A DNA stretch of 64,000 nucleotides from positions 112,042 through 176,041 of the forward strand of contig JAMKCH010041490.1 in NCBI GenBank assembly GCA_023653785.1. Direction: 5' to 3'. The DNA is from Ophioderma brevispina. Its lineage: Eukaryota > Echinodermata > Ophiuroidea > Amphilepidida > Ophiodermatidae. The notes beneath the pieces are model-generated. The model ran no database searches. It was not told the origin of the DNA and saw only the letters and a list, made by a program, of their open reading frames with translations. A program made the position numbers and the translations under genes. Position 1 is the first letter of the stretch, and each line of letters starts with the position of its first letter. This document shows positions 34,880 to 46,017 of this stretch, in pieces.

Positions 34880-35880
34880 GCTTGATACTTTCCATCTTCA
34901 AGAAGTTAGTGAAAATTTTGTTAATTAGCTCTACAATCGCAAAAAAGAGCAAAGGTATTGACCTTTGTGGCATCTCTGCACGTTTTGTTAAAGATACTTC
35001 CGAGATTATCAAATTTAAGGCCCATTTTACATTGCCAACTCTTGTCTTTGAGATCCGGTGCTGTTCCAAATGAAATGAAACTTGCTAAAGTTATTCCACT
35101 TTATAAAACGAAATGCAGACTTGACGCCGGAAAGTACCGTGAAACCGGTCAGCATTCTTTCTGTTGTGTCAAGAGTTTTGGAAAAAACAGTTTTTCTTCC
35201 ATTGAACAAGTACCTGGTTGAGAATGGCCCTCTTAACCAATTTCAATCTGGTTGGTCTAGATGGTCATATCCTACCGAAAATTCACTGCCTTATTCATTT
35301 ACAAGATGTTGTAATTTATGTTGGACTCGAATGTAGCATTTGATACCGTTCAATCAATCGATTGGTTCCATTGGAGGCAGATTGTTAATATAAATGGTTT
35401 TGAATCTGATCCTCTTACCTCAAGGCAGTGTCGTGGGTCCACTCTTATTTTTATATTACGTTAATGACATGCATATTACTGATTATTGTTACAATATGCG
35501 GTCGATAGCGTTTTGTTATGTTCTGAAGAAGATCCCGCTAAAATCGCTCATAATCTTCGCACTAAATTAGAAAGTTGTAATAAGTGGCTAATTGAAAACA
35601 AGTTGTCTTTGTACGTGGGGAAAACTTAATTGATTCTTTTCGGGGTGAAGTGGAAACTAATAATTACACTGATTTTTCTGTTATACCAAGTGATGATCAA
35701 GTTATCAAACCCAAACAATCAGTAGTCTACCTTGGTTTTGAATTAAACCAACATCTTGATGCTGAACAAATAGTACATGTGGAAATGTATCTTTGTGAAA
35801 ATTACATATACAATCTTGCAACCAATTTTTTCTCTAAATCAAAATTGTATGATGATTCCAAAAATCTTTTTTTTTTTTTT
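34880..35880 (+). pseudogene. Second LINE reverse-transcriptase fragment
   Basis: A different LINE follows within ~50 bp. Readable pieces: AKKSKGIDLCGISARFVKD (34939 on), SGAVPNEMKLAKVIPLYK (frame shift near 35050), VSILSVVSRVLEKT (35140-35183), LNQFQSG, NVAFDTV-like text near 35330, VVGPLLFLFYVND-like text near 35430-35470, YAVDS where YADDS is expected (35497-35511), CSEEDPAKIAHNLRTKLESC (35521 on) and KQSVVYLGFELNQHLDAEQI (35716 on). It is of the CR1/L2/RTE-like broad group. The changed catalytic Asp and several frameshifts show it is inactive. Confidence 0.85.
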
Positions 35881-35927
35881 TGTTATTTTTAAAGTGTGTT
35901 CTTAGATGTATTCTAGGGACAAGACTT

Positions 35928-36040
35928 ATACAGGGTCAAAATATAAAAAGGGTCGAAATGTATTTTAAAGTATACTATGATCATATTCAGTACCTTACAA
36001 GGATTTCAGAAAGGTATAGTTTGCCCTATCTTCTTATCGT
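35928..36040. repeat. Fragment of the 37.2-kb MITE family
   Basis: The text TTATACAGGGTCAAAATATA, AAAAGGGTCGAAA and GGTATAGTTTGCCCTATC is colinear with 37235-37322. It is a decayed end of the same element family, lying on the other side of the minus-strand LINE. Confidence 0.65.
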
Positions 36041-36054
36041 GTCCAAACACACTG

Positions 36055-37110
36055 GTACTCAAATATGCTCCAGCCAAAGATGGGTACAACGTCTGGCTGC
36101 TTCATTGAATTTCACAAGGTCCTTGTCTGTGCGTTGTTGCTCCAACAGTGGGCAGACCAAGAGATGTTCCATTGTCTGTGGTGCTGTTCCACAACCACAG
36201 GTAGTGTCCTGATCTGCTTCCAGGTAGCCCCACTTCTGCAAAGAAACTTTAGACCGGCCGATTATGGTTCTCAATCTGTTGAGGCATCGCCATTCAGTCC
36301 ATAAGGAGTCAGCTTCAGGTGGAAGATGTTCAGTGGGTTCAATACCAATAGATATTACTTGGTTGATAGCAAGTATTTCTTTCCACAATGCAACTCTCTT
36401 AAGCTCCTTAGAAACTGATTCAAGAGGTTGGACTTTGCTTAAGAAACTCTTTAAGGTGGTTGGCGGCAGGTCTCTGTCCGGACATAGGGTGCTTCACATT
36501 AGACACTTGCCAGCTACGCTCTTGCATGCTCGCTACACTACGACGGATGTCTGGTGGAGCAATTCCTGCTAGGATGTGTAAGTTCTCCGTTGGTGTTGGA
36601 CGAAGACATCCTGTGATAAGCCGGCAGGAGGCATTTAATGCTGAATCAAGCACTGTTAGAAAAAAAATAACGTTTTATAACGGTAGAATACCGGAATCCC
36701 AGCTGCCAGTATTCTACCGTTAAAATATGGTGCATCGTAGAAAGTATATTTACTGTATTTATTCTTGAGCATTTTAATGACTTTAACACAAAATATGTGT
36801 TTTCTTCATACAAACATCGATAAAACATCAAAACTTCTCTTCAGTCATAACGGAAAAATCATCTTAAGGGTTGTGTTATTTAACGGTAGAATACCAGGAG
36901 CAGGATTCCGGTATTTTACCGTTAAACAACAGAAGTGTTTAACAGTGAGGAGTGAGTTCATCCAAAGCTTTGGAGAGTCTCTCTTTTACATCTGTGAAGT
37001 TTGCATCTTGTGCGCTAATTCCAAGATTGTCTGCATAGATAAAACGACAGGTTCCTGCACTCCAAGGTTGGTCGTTGGTATAGATGTTGAACAGGTAGGC
37101 TATTTAAATT
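36055..37110 (-). pseudogene. LINE fragment, RT to C-terminal domain, split by a MITE
   Basis: Read from 37110 leftwards: LFNIYTNDQP, FIYADNLGISAQDANF, then LSKALDELTP (to about 36950). These are RT palm motifs, with the second catalytic Asp changed to Asn. After the MITE at 36651-36947 it resumes with LDSALNASCRLITGCLRPTP and LAGIAPPDIRR (36653-36540). It ends with the open 109-residue segment 36388-36059, which contains CGCGTAPQTMEHLLVCPLL, a C-x-C-x(n)-H-x3-C zinc-binding motif typical of the C-terminus of many LINE proteins. About 140 residues of RT/thumb appear to be missing at the MITE, so a deletion accompanied or followed the insertion. Confidence 0.85.
36651..36947. mobile_element. 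MITE with CACTGTTA ends and ACGGTAGAATACC subrepeats
   Basis: The left end CACTGTTAGAAA and the right end CACTGTTAAACA (minus strand) form inverted termini. Each end contains an internal palindrome built on TAACGGTAGAATACC and GGTATTCTACCGTTA-like arms (36671-36723 and 36876-36926). CACTG termini recall EnSpm/CACTA elements, but no clear 2-3 bp target duplication is visible. It interrupts the LINE at 36055-37110. Confidence 0.7.
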
Positions 37111-37204
37111 AGGATAAATGATGCCTTAACCCAAAACTAATTGCAAAATAATAATTTTCTCAAAAATTGTATTGAGTAAAACCTTTAAGAACAACATATC
37201 AAAA

Positions 37205-37781
37205 GTTTACCAAAATCAAGGGAGTGGAATGTAAGATTTATACAGGGGTCAAAATGTGAAAAGGGTCAAAAACGAGTCGAAAAGTATACATCAAGGGAAA
37301 AAAGGGTATAGTTTGCCCTATCTGCAGGTTGTAGTTCAGTAGTTATGAGCCAAAACAGGTTGAAGGTCACAATGGCGGTAAAATTTCAGATATATCCGTT
37401 CGTTATAAAAATGATGTCAAATTGTTCGTCTAATTGTATCTGAACCGAAAATATACTAGTTGCACCATCTCTGATATTTGTTGCATAATTGGAATGAAAA
37501 ATGTGACTGGGGGCTACAGGGTCTATAGGAGGTCACTTGTCATAACTCTGTAAAATCCGACCATTCTGTAAATTTAACCCCAGGATGACCTTGAACTGTC
37601 ATGTGCCTATTATACTAAAACTATAAATCATAGATAGGGCAAACTATACCTTTCTTAACCTTAGAAGTAGCCCCATAAATGTGTATATCTTTTAAATCAA
37701 TTCAAACAATTTTAGTTTTTTACCCCTGTACAAATGTTGCCTCTTATTTCTACATGTTCCACTAGGTTGATTTTGGTAAAC
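37205..37781. mobile_element. MITE with GTTTACCAAAATCAA ends
   Basis: The left end GTTTACCAAAATCAAGG and the right end, GTTTACCAAAATCAACC on the minus strand, are inverted copies. Inner arms match too: ACAGGGGTC against GACCCCTGT-like text, and GTTTGCCCTATCTGC against its complement near 37634-37648. The 577-bp interior has no transposase. Related fragments lie at 26595-26690, 35928-36040 and perhaps 48360-48380. Confidence 0.75.
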
Positions 37782-37856
37782 ATTTATATATTAATTTTGG
37801 ACAATATTACGGTATATTAACACCAAAATTGTCAAATCATAAAATTACTGCACTAA

Positions 37857-38132
37857 GTGTCTCTATTAGTCAACCGTATTTTGACAACAGTCACTGTTTA
37901 CGCACGTGTAAGTACTTACCATGATGTAGTATTTTTAAAAATCAGTCGTACAGAGTTAGTTAGATTTGTTAGGTTTCAATATCTTGATTGTGCAATATTG
38001 TTATACTTTTAAATGTTGAATATGCCGAATAAAATCAAACCAGTGTCTCTATTAGTCAACCGTATTTTGACAACAGTCACTGTTTACGCACGCGCAAGTA
38101 CTTATCATGATGTAGTCTTTTTAAAAATCAGT
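37857..38132. repeat. 90-bp direct repeat pair
   Basis: 37857-37946 and 38043-38132 are near-identical copies of a block starting GTCTCTATTAGTCAACCG and ending TTTTTAAAAATCAGT. They are separated by 96 bp. No coding potential. The pair could be a short tandem duplication or the ends of a very small terminal-repeat element. Confidence 0.85.
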
Positions 38133-38282
38133 GCAGAATGATACTATCAAAATATGGTAGTAATATTAATAACAGTGCTAATACAATTTTTAAAAGTTTA
38201 CTAAGTTTTGCCTCCCAGATATCTGTTTTCACCTTGGCCCATTTCTCATCTAACTCCTACGCTAACCGCATCCTTGAAACTA

Positions 38283-38990
38283 GCTCAACCCTAAACCGAT
38301 TTTTAGCTTCAAAACAAGTTAGTTGTATGAAGTAGGATTTCGAAGAAAGTTCAAGATCAATTGATACACCCACTTTCCCTGCCTTCATCTGCCTAGTTAA
38401 ACAAAATAGGCCAAAAACGTTTGTCTACCGCACAAATAACTTTTCAAAATTGGCATTTTATTGCCCCCATTTACTTTTTGAGGTTATTTGATTTAGGGGG
38501 GTGTTTTTCGCAAAAAACCTAGTTCTTCTCGTGCTAAACTTAGTTTTAAGATAGACAATAGTTTTTTTCTAGATAACATTTTTTATTTATTCTACAGAGA
38601 TAAATATATATTTTTTTCTAATTGATAGACAAAGTTTTTTGATAACAATGTTTTTGATCAATAAGTTTTTTTTCTCTTAGTAAACATGTTTTTTCTCCTG
38701 ATAACATTTTTTCCCTTGATAAACTAAGTAAATTTATCAAATAAAAAACTGTTTTTCAAGAGATACACTATGTAATCAATAGAAAAAAACTAATTTGTCT
38801 AGATAAACATAGTTTATCGGAGTTGTGGTTAGTCAGCCTGCCATTGGAAGCTCTTACCATACAGGGAATCCTAAGTAAATAGGGACACTATGTACCTCAC
38901 AACTTGGTGGCGGCATTGCGCTATTATTGAAGGGAATATGAATTCAATAGTTGTGAAACCTGCTTATGATGTACTCTACCTATATAGTCC
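38283..38990. repeat. Copy 1 of a split segmental duplication
   Basis: Two blocks here have direct counterparts further right. 38283-38385 (CTAAACCGATTT, CAAGATCAATTGATACACCC) matches 41368-41455. 38805-38990 (ATAGTTTATCGG, GGTGGCGGCATTGCGCTATT) matches 42983-43165. Between them, 38520-38830 holds AT-rich degenerate units like GATAAACATAGTTTTTT. The interval between blocks is ~420 bp here and ~1.5 kb in the second copy. Confidence 0.7.
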
Positions 38991-38999
38991 AGGAACTTT

Positions 39000-39599
39000 A
39001 GGTCTGTGTAGCCAGAAGGCCGGAAATACAATAGTACAAGCTGATTTTGGCTGGATAGTTTCCTAATATTGTAAAGAGCAACATATTGTGGCGGGAACCC
39101 CCTTTCCCCTTCCTATGGATCGAGTGATGGCGTGGGTAAGTTTCAGAGGCAGAACTCTGCGCCCTTGTACTATCGAGAACCACTGAAGGACACATATCCC
39201 TTCGTCTTTAAGTTCTAAGTTTAGTTGATTGTCATCTACATCTACAGCATACATTTGTTACAGCACCTGCAGTGATGAAGGCACGGAGAGATTTGCGCTG
39301 GACGGGGAAGACCACACGTCTCGCAAGGCCTCGCGCGCTGTGATTGGTCAACTACCGTCACCTGACTTTGCATATCATAGAGTTGCATGACAGATATCCA
39401 TTATCAATTTAATCAGAGTATATCAACAATCCCCCCCCCCCGCAATAATAATATATAAAAATGAGGCTGACAATATTTTGTGTGAAACACTGCTTGGCAA
39501 TTCCATTACCGCTACACAGCCTCCCTCCCAGAATGTGCCGTCCCGGCACATCGACGCGACGGCCACAGCGGGATTGGAATTGCCACTACACTAGAAGCC
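39000..39599. other. No supported gene
   Basis: Moderately GC-rich DNA with an 11-base C run at 39431. Frames on both strands lack domains. Nothing assigned. Confidence 0.45.
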
Positions 39600-39607
39600 A
39601 TTATTAC

Positions 39608-39798
39608 GAGTGGCGTAACCATCGGGGCAGGGGGGCGCAAGCCCCCCCAAACAGAACCCTGCCTCCCCCTTCAGCCCCCCAAATGAACTGCCTTTTTGTA
39701 CAGTGTCTTGAGAAGGACCCAAAATTTGGCCCCCTCACGAAAAACTTGGCACCCCTTCAAGCCCCCCCATTTGCAAAGGTCTGGTTACGCCACACTGC
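39608..39798. mobile_element. hAT-like MITE with perfect 8-bp target duplication
   Basis: The element runs from GAGTGGCGTAACCATC to a right end that reads GCAGTGTGGCGTAACC on the minus strand. It is flanked by ATTATTAC at 39600-39607 and again at 39799-39806. An 8-bp duplication is the signature of hAT transposition. The interior is G- and C-run rich and resembles 7270-7432, including TTTTGTACAG and GAGAAGGACCCAAA. No transposase is encoded, so it depended on an autonomous hAT elsewhere. Confidence 0.88.
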
Positions 39799-40035
39799 AT
39801 TATTACTTTGGCTATACGTTTAAATTTACATACAGGTGTTTTTCAATGCTTAAGAGTGTCCACCTGTAGGTGTCAGTTAACTCCCTTCTCTCGGCCGGTC
39901 GTCACCCCACTTCTTTTGTAAATTCGTAAAGTAGTCCCCGTTCGTCTGTCAGTTCCTGAGAGTAACGCCCAGGTGTCCTCTAGTCATATCCGTCTGATTC
40001 TGACCCAACACTCACTCCAGACCTTCACGGATCGC

Positions 40036-40465
40036 CTTGCCCGCTTGACTGATTGGATAATAATCTAATGCGGCCTGCAACCCGCAAATCACCTCGCCCA
40101 TGTGGCTGATTGGTTAGTATTCTAATGCTGCCTAAACTCGCAAATCACCTCGCCCGTGTGGCTGATTGGATACTACAGTAGTGCGGCTTGCTAGCCGCAA
40201 ATCACCTCGCCCGTGTGGCTGATTGGTTAGTACTCTAGTGTGGCTTACGAGCCGCAAATCACCTCGCCCATGTGGCTGATTGGAAGATACACTAATGTGG
40301 CTTACGAGCCGCGAATCACCTCGCCCGTGTGGCTGATTGGAAGACACTATCGTGTGGCTTAGGAACCACGAATCACCTCGCCCGTGTGGCTGATTGGATA
40401 ATACTCTAATGTGGCTTACGAGCCGCGAATCACCTCGCCCGTGTGGCTGATTGGATAACATACTT
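40036..40465. repeat. ~58-bp minisatellite with CTGATTGG core
   Basis: Eight copies of a unit containing AATCACCTCGCCCGTGTGGC and then TGATTGGATA. The first copy is the most diverged. Every unit carries an ATTGG (inverted CCAAT) pentamer. The minus-strand frame (40132-40479) reads repeated QPHGRGD because the array is nearly in frame. I regard it as non-coding. Confidence 0.9.
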
Positions 40466-40889
40466 CTAATTAACCTCAAATAATGCTGGTCATTGCCTAT
40501 TACAAAATCTCGTCTTGGTTACTGTCAGAAGTCACTAAAATACTTTCATGAACCCAGCGCTCACCTATCCACTCCTCAATTCCTCTAAAAACACTTTCCT
40601 ACTTCCTCTCGTTCAGATTAACGAGCAAATTGTACATTCAATATCAGCCCATCACTGCCGGGGTTTTCCTGATGTGAGAAGGGTGTAACTGGGACTCAGT
40701 GGAATAGTACCCCGAGTGCCTACCTTTGTCCTGGTGCCCATTGTCACATAAACAAAAAATACTTCTAATGTTGTAACCACCATTAAATATACATTGATTC
40801 TATAAACCTCCAGCGCCTAAATCCGGACATTTTTTGTGGCATCACATGCACTTGATCAGTCACATACACTTGATCATATTAGCTCTGCA

Positions 40890-41372
40890 CTTCCCTCAAC
40901 TTTCTGATTGATCACTCATATTTACATTGGTAATCATAGAGTCCATCTCTTCCTGCAGTACCATCCTTCCCCTGATCAAACCTCAACCCAATATTGCATC
41001 ACAATATATTTACAATGATTATAGTTTTATAAAATCATCTCTTTTCTGCCATCATCCTTGTCTGCTTGGATCTCCCTGACTCAAGCCTCAACTTAGTATT
41101 GCGATCCAATATTTAACAATGATTAAATCCATAAAATTATCTCCTCCCCTGCCACATCCCCTTGTCTGATTGGTCCTATCTTAAAACTGCTATCACAATA
41201 TTTACGATGATTGGCGATCTATAAACTCATCTCCTTCTCCTGCCACATCCTTCTCTGATCGGACCCTTCAACTTAACATTGCAATCACAAATTTTACACG
41301 ATTTTGTAATCTGGTAGAATTCATCTCCCTCCTCCTGCCACCATCCTTGTCTGATTGGATCTCCCGTATCAA
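40890..41372. repeat. ~115-bp tandem array with CTTGTCTGATTGGATC
   Basis: About four and a half degenerate units. Each contains CTGCCACCATCCTTGTCTGA, then TTGGATCTCCC-type text, CAATATT and ACAATGATT, and an AAATCATCTC segment. It shares the CTGATTGG word with the neighbouring 58-bp array, though the rest of the unit differs. Confidence 0.75.
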
Positions 41373-42049
41373 GCCTAAACCGATTTCGCTTCAAACAAGT
41401 TTAACGTAGTTTTCGAAGAAAGCTCAAGATCAATTGATACACCCACTTTCATTGCTCATTAACCTTTTTGTTCAGAACCTACACATTTATATTTTCACTT
41501 ACTCAAATTATAAGCCGTTTGTCTAAATTTGCTGTTTGGCCTGTTTTTTTCGGCCGGTGACGTGGCTGATTAATCTGTTGAATATTTTTTTTTAGGGGAT
41601 ACTTCGAAAACACCGATTTTTTCCAATGTTTTTTTTTTTCTTTTTGATCGGGGACCTACTTTCGAATAATTATCCCTTTCTCTGGATGGCAACAGTAGCA
41701 ACCAAATCGGATGATGTAAACGGTATTGAAAAGCCAAGACGTCTTTTGTGGATAGGATGTAATATTACATCACTATTTTATATTTTCCACCTCCAACGAG
41801 GGGCGTTGCACTTGACTCATTTTTTTGTGACACTCTGTATTGACTTTAACGATATCATGTCAAAATTGAACAATATTTAGGTAGTCCCTCTACGCCTGTG
41901 TCAGGGGCTGTACAATAGTTTTTACTCCTATGGAAGGTTTTATTTTCAAGTGCAATATCTAATTATGTTGCCCTGCCTTCATCTTCATTACATGCTAAAA
42001 TGCTTAAAGGCACATAATGGCATAAAAATGACATAATGAAAAGGACCTT

Positions 42050-42475
42050 ACTGACTGAAATCACTTCCACGATTTTTGAAACAAATTGGATTTTACTTGT
42101 CTGTACAAACCGTAAAAACAGGAAAGTTCCGGGAGGTGGCAGTTTGTGGCAATTTTCCTGGAACAGAAAAGCAAGGATTCCAATCCCTGACATAAACAGT
42201 GGTATCTTAGCTGTTTTGGGCGACACAATTCAAAAGGATCCAGACTGAATTCAGGCATTAATCTTCAGATATTGATCTGGCAAAGTGAAAGATGATTAGC
42301 CCGGGATTAGCACATATACCACAGCATAGTCTGTGAGCTGCCATACAAACATGCTTTCAGTTTGGTAAATGCTGGCAGTAATGTCAGCACCTGTTCCAGA
42401 AATTGCCACAAACCTGCCACCTCCCCCCCGGACCTCTTCCTGTTTTCAAACTCGTGGAAGTGAATTCAGTTTATA
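42050..42475. mobile_element. Foldback element, ~115-bp arms
   Basis: 42129-42165 (GGGAGGTGGCAGTTTGTGGC, then AATTTTCCTGGAACAG) is the inverse of 42391-42425. Outer parts (TCACTTCCACGATTTTTGAA against its inverse near 42445-42470) extend the arms. The frames overlapping the arms on both strands (41963-42258, 42403-42654) are by-products. Confidence 0.75.
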
Positions 42476-42607
42476 AAAAAAACAAGTCGATTCAACCCAT
42501 CGTGTCACCTCTAGTAAACTTTTCCGAATGTATGGGCATTGATGAGGGGCAATGTGCTGTGAGTTTTGGTGAAATTAAAATCGGATTAAAATCCCAAGCT
42601 AAATCTA

Positions 42608-42750
42608 TTGAAAAATGTAGTCCGAGAGCAGAGAGAAATCAATTCTATACTTAATGAAAGCATTCGAGTCAGCGTAAGCGCATTTGTAGCTACAAAACCA
42701 AGCTCTCAAACATCCTGTCTAATCGTAACTGCTTCAGTGTTATTCAATGT
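42608..42750 (+). other. Weak exon-like stretch
   Basis: An open frame reads SVSAFVATKPSSQTSCLIVT and ends NVT at CAG/GTGAGT (about 42750), a good splice-donor match. I do not recognise the peptide, and no upstream acceptor is convincing. It may be chance. Confidence 0.15.
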
Positions 42751-43165
42751 AACAGGTGAGTTGAATGTTACTGACTATTGCGCGCCCGTGTTTTGGATAC
42801 GAAGGAACCACAAAAATGCCTTGGAAAATGATGGCAACCAGGAATGAAAAGCCAGATTATTTCAATTCGTTCATGAACAGGTGGAATCGGGCCTCATGAT
42901 TCTTTTTATGGTACTAATCCAACTAATCGACTCTGTCCAAAAACTTTCTCTGGTGACACGATGGGTGAATCTACTATAATTATCTAGATAACATAGTTTA
43001 TCGGAATAGTGTGGTCAGTCAGCCTGCCATATGGGGAAGCTGTTACCGGGATCCTAAGTAAATGTACCTCACAGCTTGGTGGCGGCATTGCGCTATTATT
43101 GAAGGCAACTATGAATTACATAGTGTCACACCATGCTCAATAAACCTGTTTATGAGGTACTTGTA

Positions 43166-44076
43166 ACCGTATGTACGTGCCCACAGTCATCTGTCTATGT
43201 GTTTCAGCGTGTGTTGCACGCATCGTTTTTATGACGTATGGTTCAAAATAACAAAACAAAAGTCATCAGCATATAGTAACCTTTACTGAAGCGCGTGTAA
43301 GAAACGGAGTGGTTCCTCATGAGAGAGTGCCTAGCTACCATAGCAACATGTACGGAATACCGTGACCTTGTAGACGAGGCCATTTGGGTACAGTGCTGAA
43401 ACAAATGATGCATACAGCACTCAATGGAGAACACATTAGACAGATGGGTGGTAGGACCAAAGAGGTTATATATAGATAGAGAGGCAAAACGTTACGTCCA
43501 TCTTTAGAACTTCATCGTCTCGCATGTTTTGCCGACCACAAGAAAACATAGAGTACCAACAATAGAAGCAATGGCTGCCTCCGCTTCTTCCACATACTGT
43601 GGGTGCCGCTTGCATATACACTAATCGTAGTGATACAAATTGATGTATGTGTTGAGGTGGCCAGGTGTAATAATAGTGCACCTGGATCAGGTTGCTAAGA
43701 TACTCTTTTTTCTCATAATGCAATGCGCGCTTAGGTGAAAAGATGTATCATTGAGGCGGTTTATTTAAATCAAGACGACTGACGTTCATTTCATTCGTTG
43801 TGTGGCCATGGGTAGGACAAAATTTAACCACCCAATAGCACCCAACATCCAACCAACTGATATTTTGCCGGATTGTTTGTATCGATTTAACATTATGTGT
43901 GTATACAAGCACCCAAACTAATAATTATTCCGTGCAATATTCAAAATGTCAGCGCCCAGCACGGACGACTGGTTTTGAATGGGCTTCACTCCCTTGGGTA
44001 GGACACTCAGTCACACGGACACCGGGGACGAAGTATGGATGATGGAAGATTCAAAGCAGTATTGAATCACACACAC
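43166..44076. other. No supported gene
   Basis: Mixed-composition DNA with frames of up to 85 codons on the minus strand that have no domain features. Nothing assigned. Confidence 0.45.
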
Positions 44077-44462
44077 CCGGGGGGGGGCAATTCAATGGCG
44101 CGCTTCCAAACCCAGAGCATTCGTGACAGAGGACTGAAAAAATAGGGGGCTTTGGTGAGAGAACAGCCCAAAACGACACCAAAATAGGGTTTCCGGGTGA
44201 CAAATTGCAAAATGTCCTAAAAATGGGGTCTTTTTGGAAATGTTTGCAAAAATTTCACCCAAAAATAGGGTTCTTGGGGGAAAAAATGTTAAATTAGGGA
44301 TGGGATCTTTGTGTAACAGTGGTAAAATTTTCAACAAACATATGGGATCTTTGGGTGGTACATTTTCAAATATATGGGGTCTTTGGGGACAAGCGTGCTG
44401 AAAATGGGGTCTTAAACAGCCTTACATACGCGTCACCTCCAAGATGGGAGTGCCCCCCCCGG
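44077..44462. mobile_element. MITE with G-run ends and GGGGTCTTT subrepeats
   Basis: The left terminus CCGGGGGGGGGCA and the right terminus TGCCCCCCCCGG are inverted. The interior consists of about eight loosely spaced units of AAAATGGGGTCTTTTGG type (44140-44412). Non-coding. The minus-strand frame through it simply reads the repeat. Confidence 0.65.
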
Positions 44463-45175
44463 ATATCGGAAGATAATTCGCTTGATTGTCCTTTTTAAGT
44501 GCTCTTTTTGTTATAAACTCTACCCCAATGTAGGTCGCGATTTTGTTCATTTTATAGGTCGTCTGTCCGTCCGGCCTAGTACTTGTTATGCTTTGACATG
44601 GGACTGATACTTTTATCAGGGTTTCAAAGCGACCCAAAGGTCAAGGTCATCTATAGGTCAATTTAATGCCTATCTGCCTGACTGTGTCCGGCTATGATTT
44701 TCGTTATGCTTTGACATATGGGATTATATTTTGCATGAAGATATGAGAGGAGGACTGTCTTACATTTGTTATCATGGGTTTCAGAGTGCCCCAAACCCCC
44801 CCCCAAAATGGTCAAAGGTCATTTAGAGGTCCAATTTGATAGAAATGCCCTGTGCCACCAAATTGGTAAAAAAACACGAACCTGAGCACAAAACAAATCT
44901 GAGGTTAAAAAAAACAAAAAGGTCACACACGTTGGTAATGCATTAGTAGTACTACTAAAAATTAGATCCGTCTGTTTTCCGGCCTAGCATTTTGTTATGC
45001 TTTGACATTATGGGCTGATAATGGCATGAAGGTTAGGGGAGGGAAGACAGTCTGACGTTTGTTTTCCGGGTTTCAGATGGACCCCAAAAGGTCAAATTTC
45101 ATTTTAGAGGTCAATTTGTATAGAAATGCCCTGTGACCCCCAGACTGCGTCAAAAAGGACCATGAACTGATTCAC

Positions 45176-45447
45176 CAGTAGCGCCGCCAGACTTCATTTT
45201 CGGGGGGGGGTGGGTGAAATTTCTGTGGGGGGGAGTAAATTTTAGGGGGAAATTTTTTTTTTAAAAAATTAGAGATTTTAAACAATTTTGTCCAAAATCG
45301 CGGTGATTGTATGGTTGATCCAGATGTGGTGATTTGCACCCCAAATCAATGATTTTGGCCAAAAATATCTTCTTCTTCTTCGAGGCGGGGGGGGGGGGGG
45401 GCTACAGGGGGAAAAGAATTTGGGTAAAAAGGCCCCATGCGCCACTG
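45176..45447. mobile_element. hAT-like MITE in monomer 2
   Basis: The left end CAGTAGCGCCGCCAGAC and the right end, CAGTGGCGCATGGGGCC read on the minus strand, bracket G-run sequence. It sits within the host phrase CTGAGCACCAAAACAAATC, which is uninterrupted at 44872 and 45738. The partly duplicated CTGA(K)CAC on both sides fits an 8-bp target duplication. Confidence 0.7.
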
Positions 45448-46017
45448 CCGGAGCCCAAAACAAATGTAGGAGGTCAAAGGTCACACATAGGTAAAGGTCA
45501 CCCACGGGGGGGTAATACCCTAGAACTACTAAAAATTAGATCGTCGTCTGTTCTTGTTGTCCGGCATTAGGCATTTCGTGATGCTTTGACATATGGGGAG
45601 ATACTTGGAATGAAGGTAGGGAAGACAGTCTGACGTTTGTTATCCGGGTTTCAGAATGATCCAAAAGATCAATAGTCACTGAGGTCAATTTAAGTAGAAA
45701 TGCCCTTTTGACCACCAAATTTGGTAAAACGGACCACTGACCTTAGCACCAAAACCAAATCTGGGTAAAAAAAACAAAAAGGTTCACAACGTAGGTAAGA
45801 TTAGTATACTAAAATTAGTCCGCTGTCGTTCCGGCCTAGCATTTTGTTATGCTTAGACATATGAGGCGGTATTGGCATGAAGGTAGGGGGAGACAGTCTG
45901 ACAGTTTGTTTACGGGTGTTTTTCAGACGTGACCAAAAGGTCAAATCATGTAGAGGTCATTTGTATAGAAATGCCCTTGTGACCCCAGATTGGTCAAAAG
46001 GACCATGACCTGATCAA

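Larger units (their letters stand above)
41368..43165. repeat. Copy 2 of the split segmental duplication
   Basis: Contains direct counterparts of 38283-38385 (at 41368-41455) and 38805-38990 (at 42983-43165). The extra DNA between them includes the foldback element at 42050-42475. Confidence 0.65.

Noticed and set aside
40132..40479. Minus-strand protein with repeated QPHGRGD
   Set aside because: It follows the 58-bp tandem array. There is no signal peptide, splice context or non-repeat sequence.
42403..42847. Plus-strand secreted or receptor-like domain
   Set aside because: The left half overlaps foldback arms. The right half has a good splice donor but no recognisable domain, so only a weak exon note is kept.
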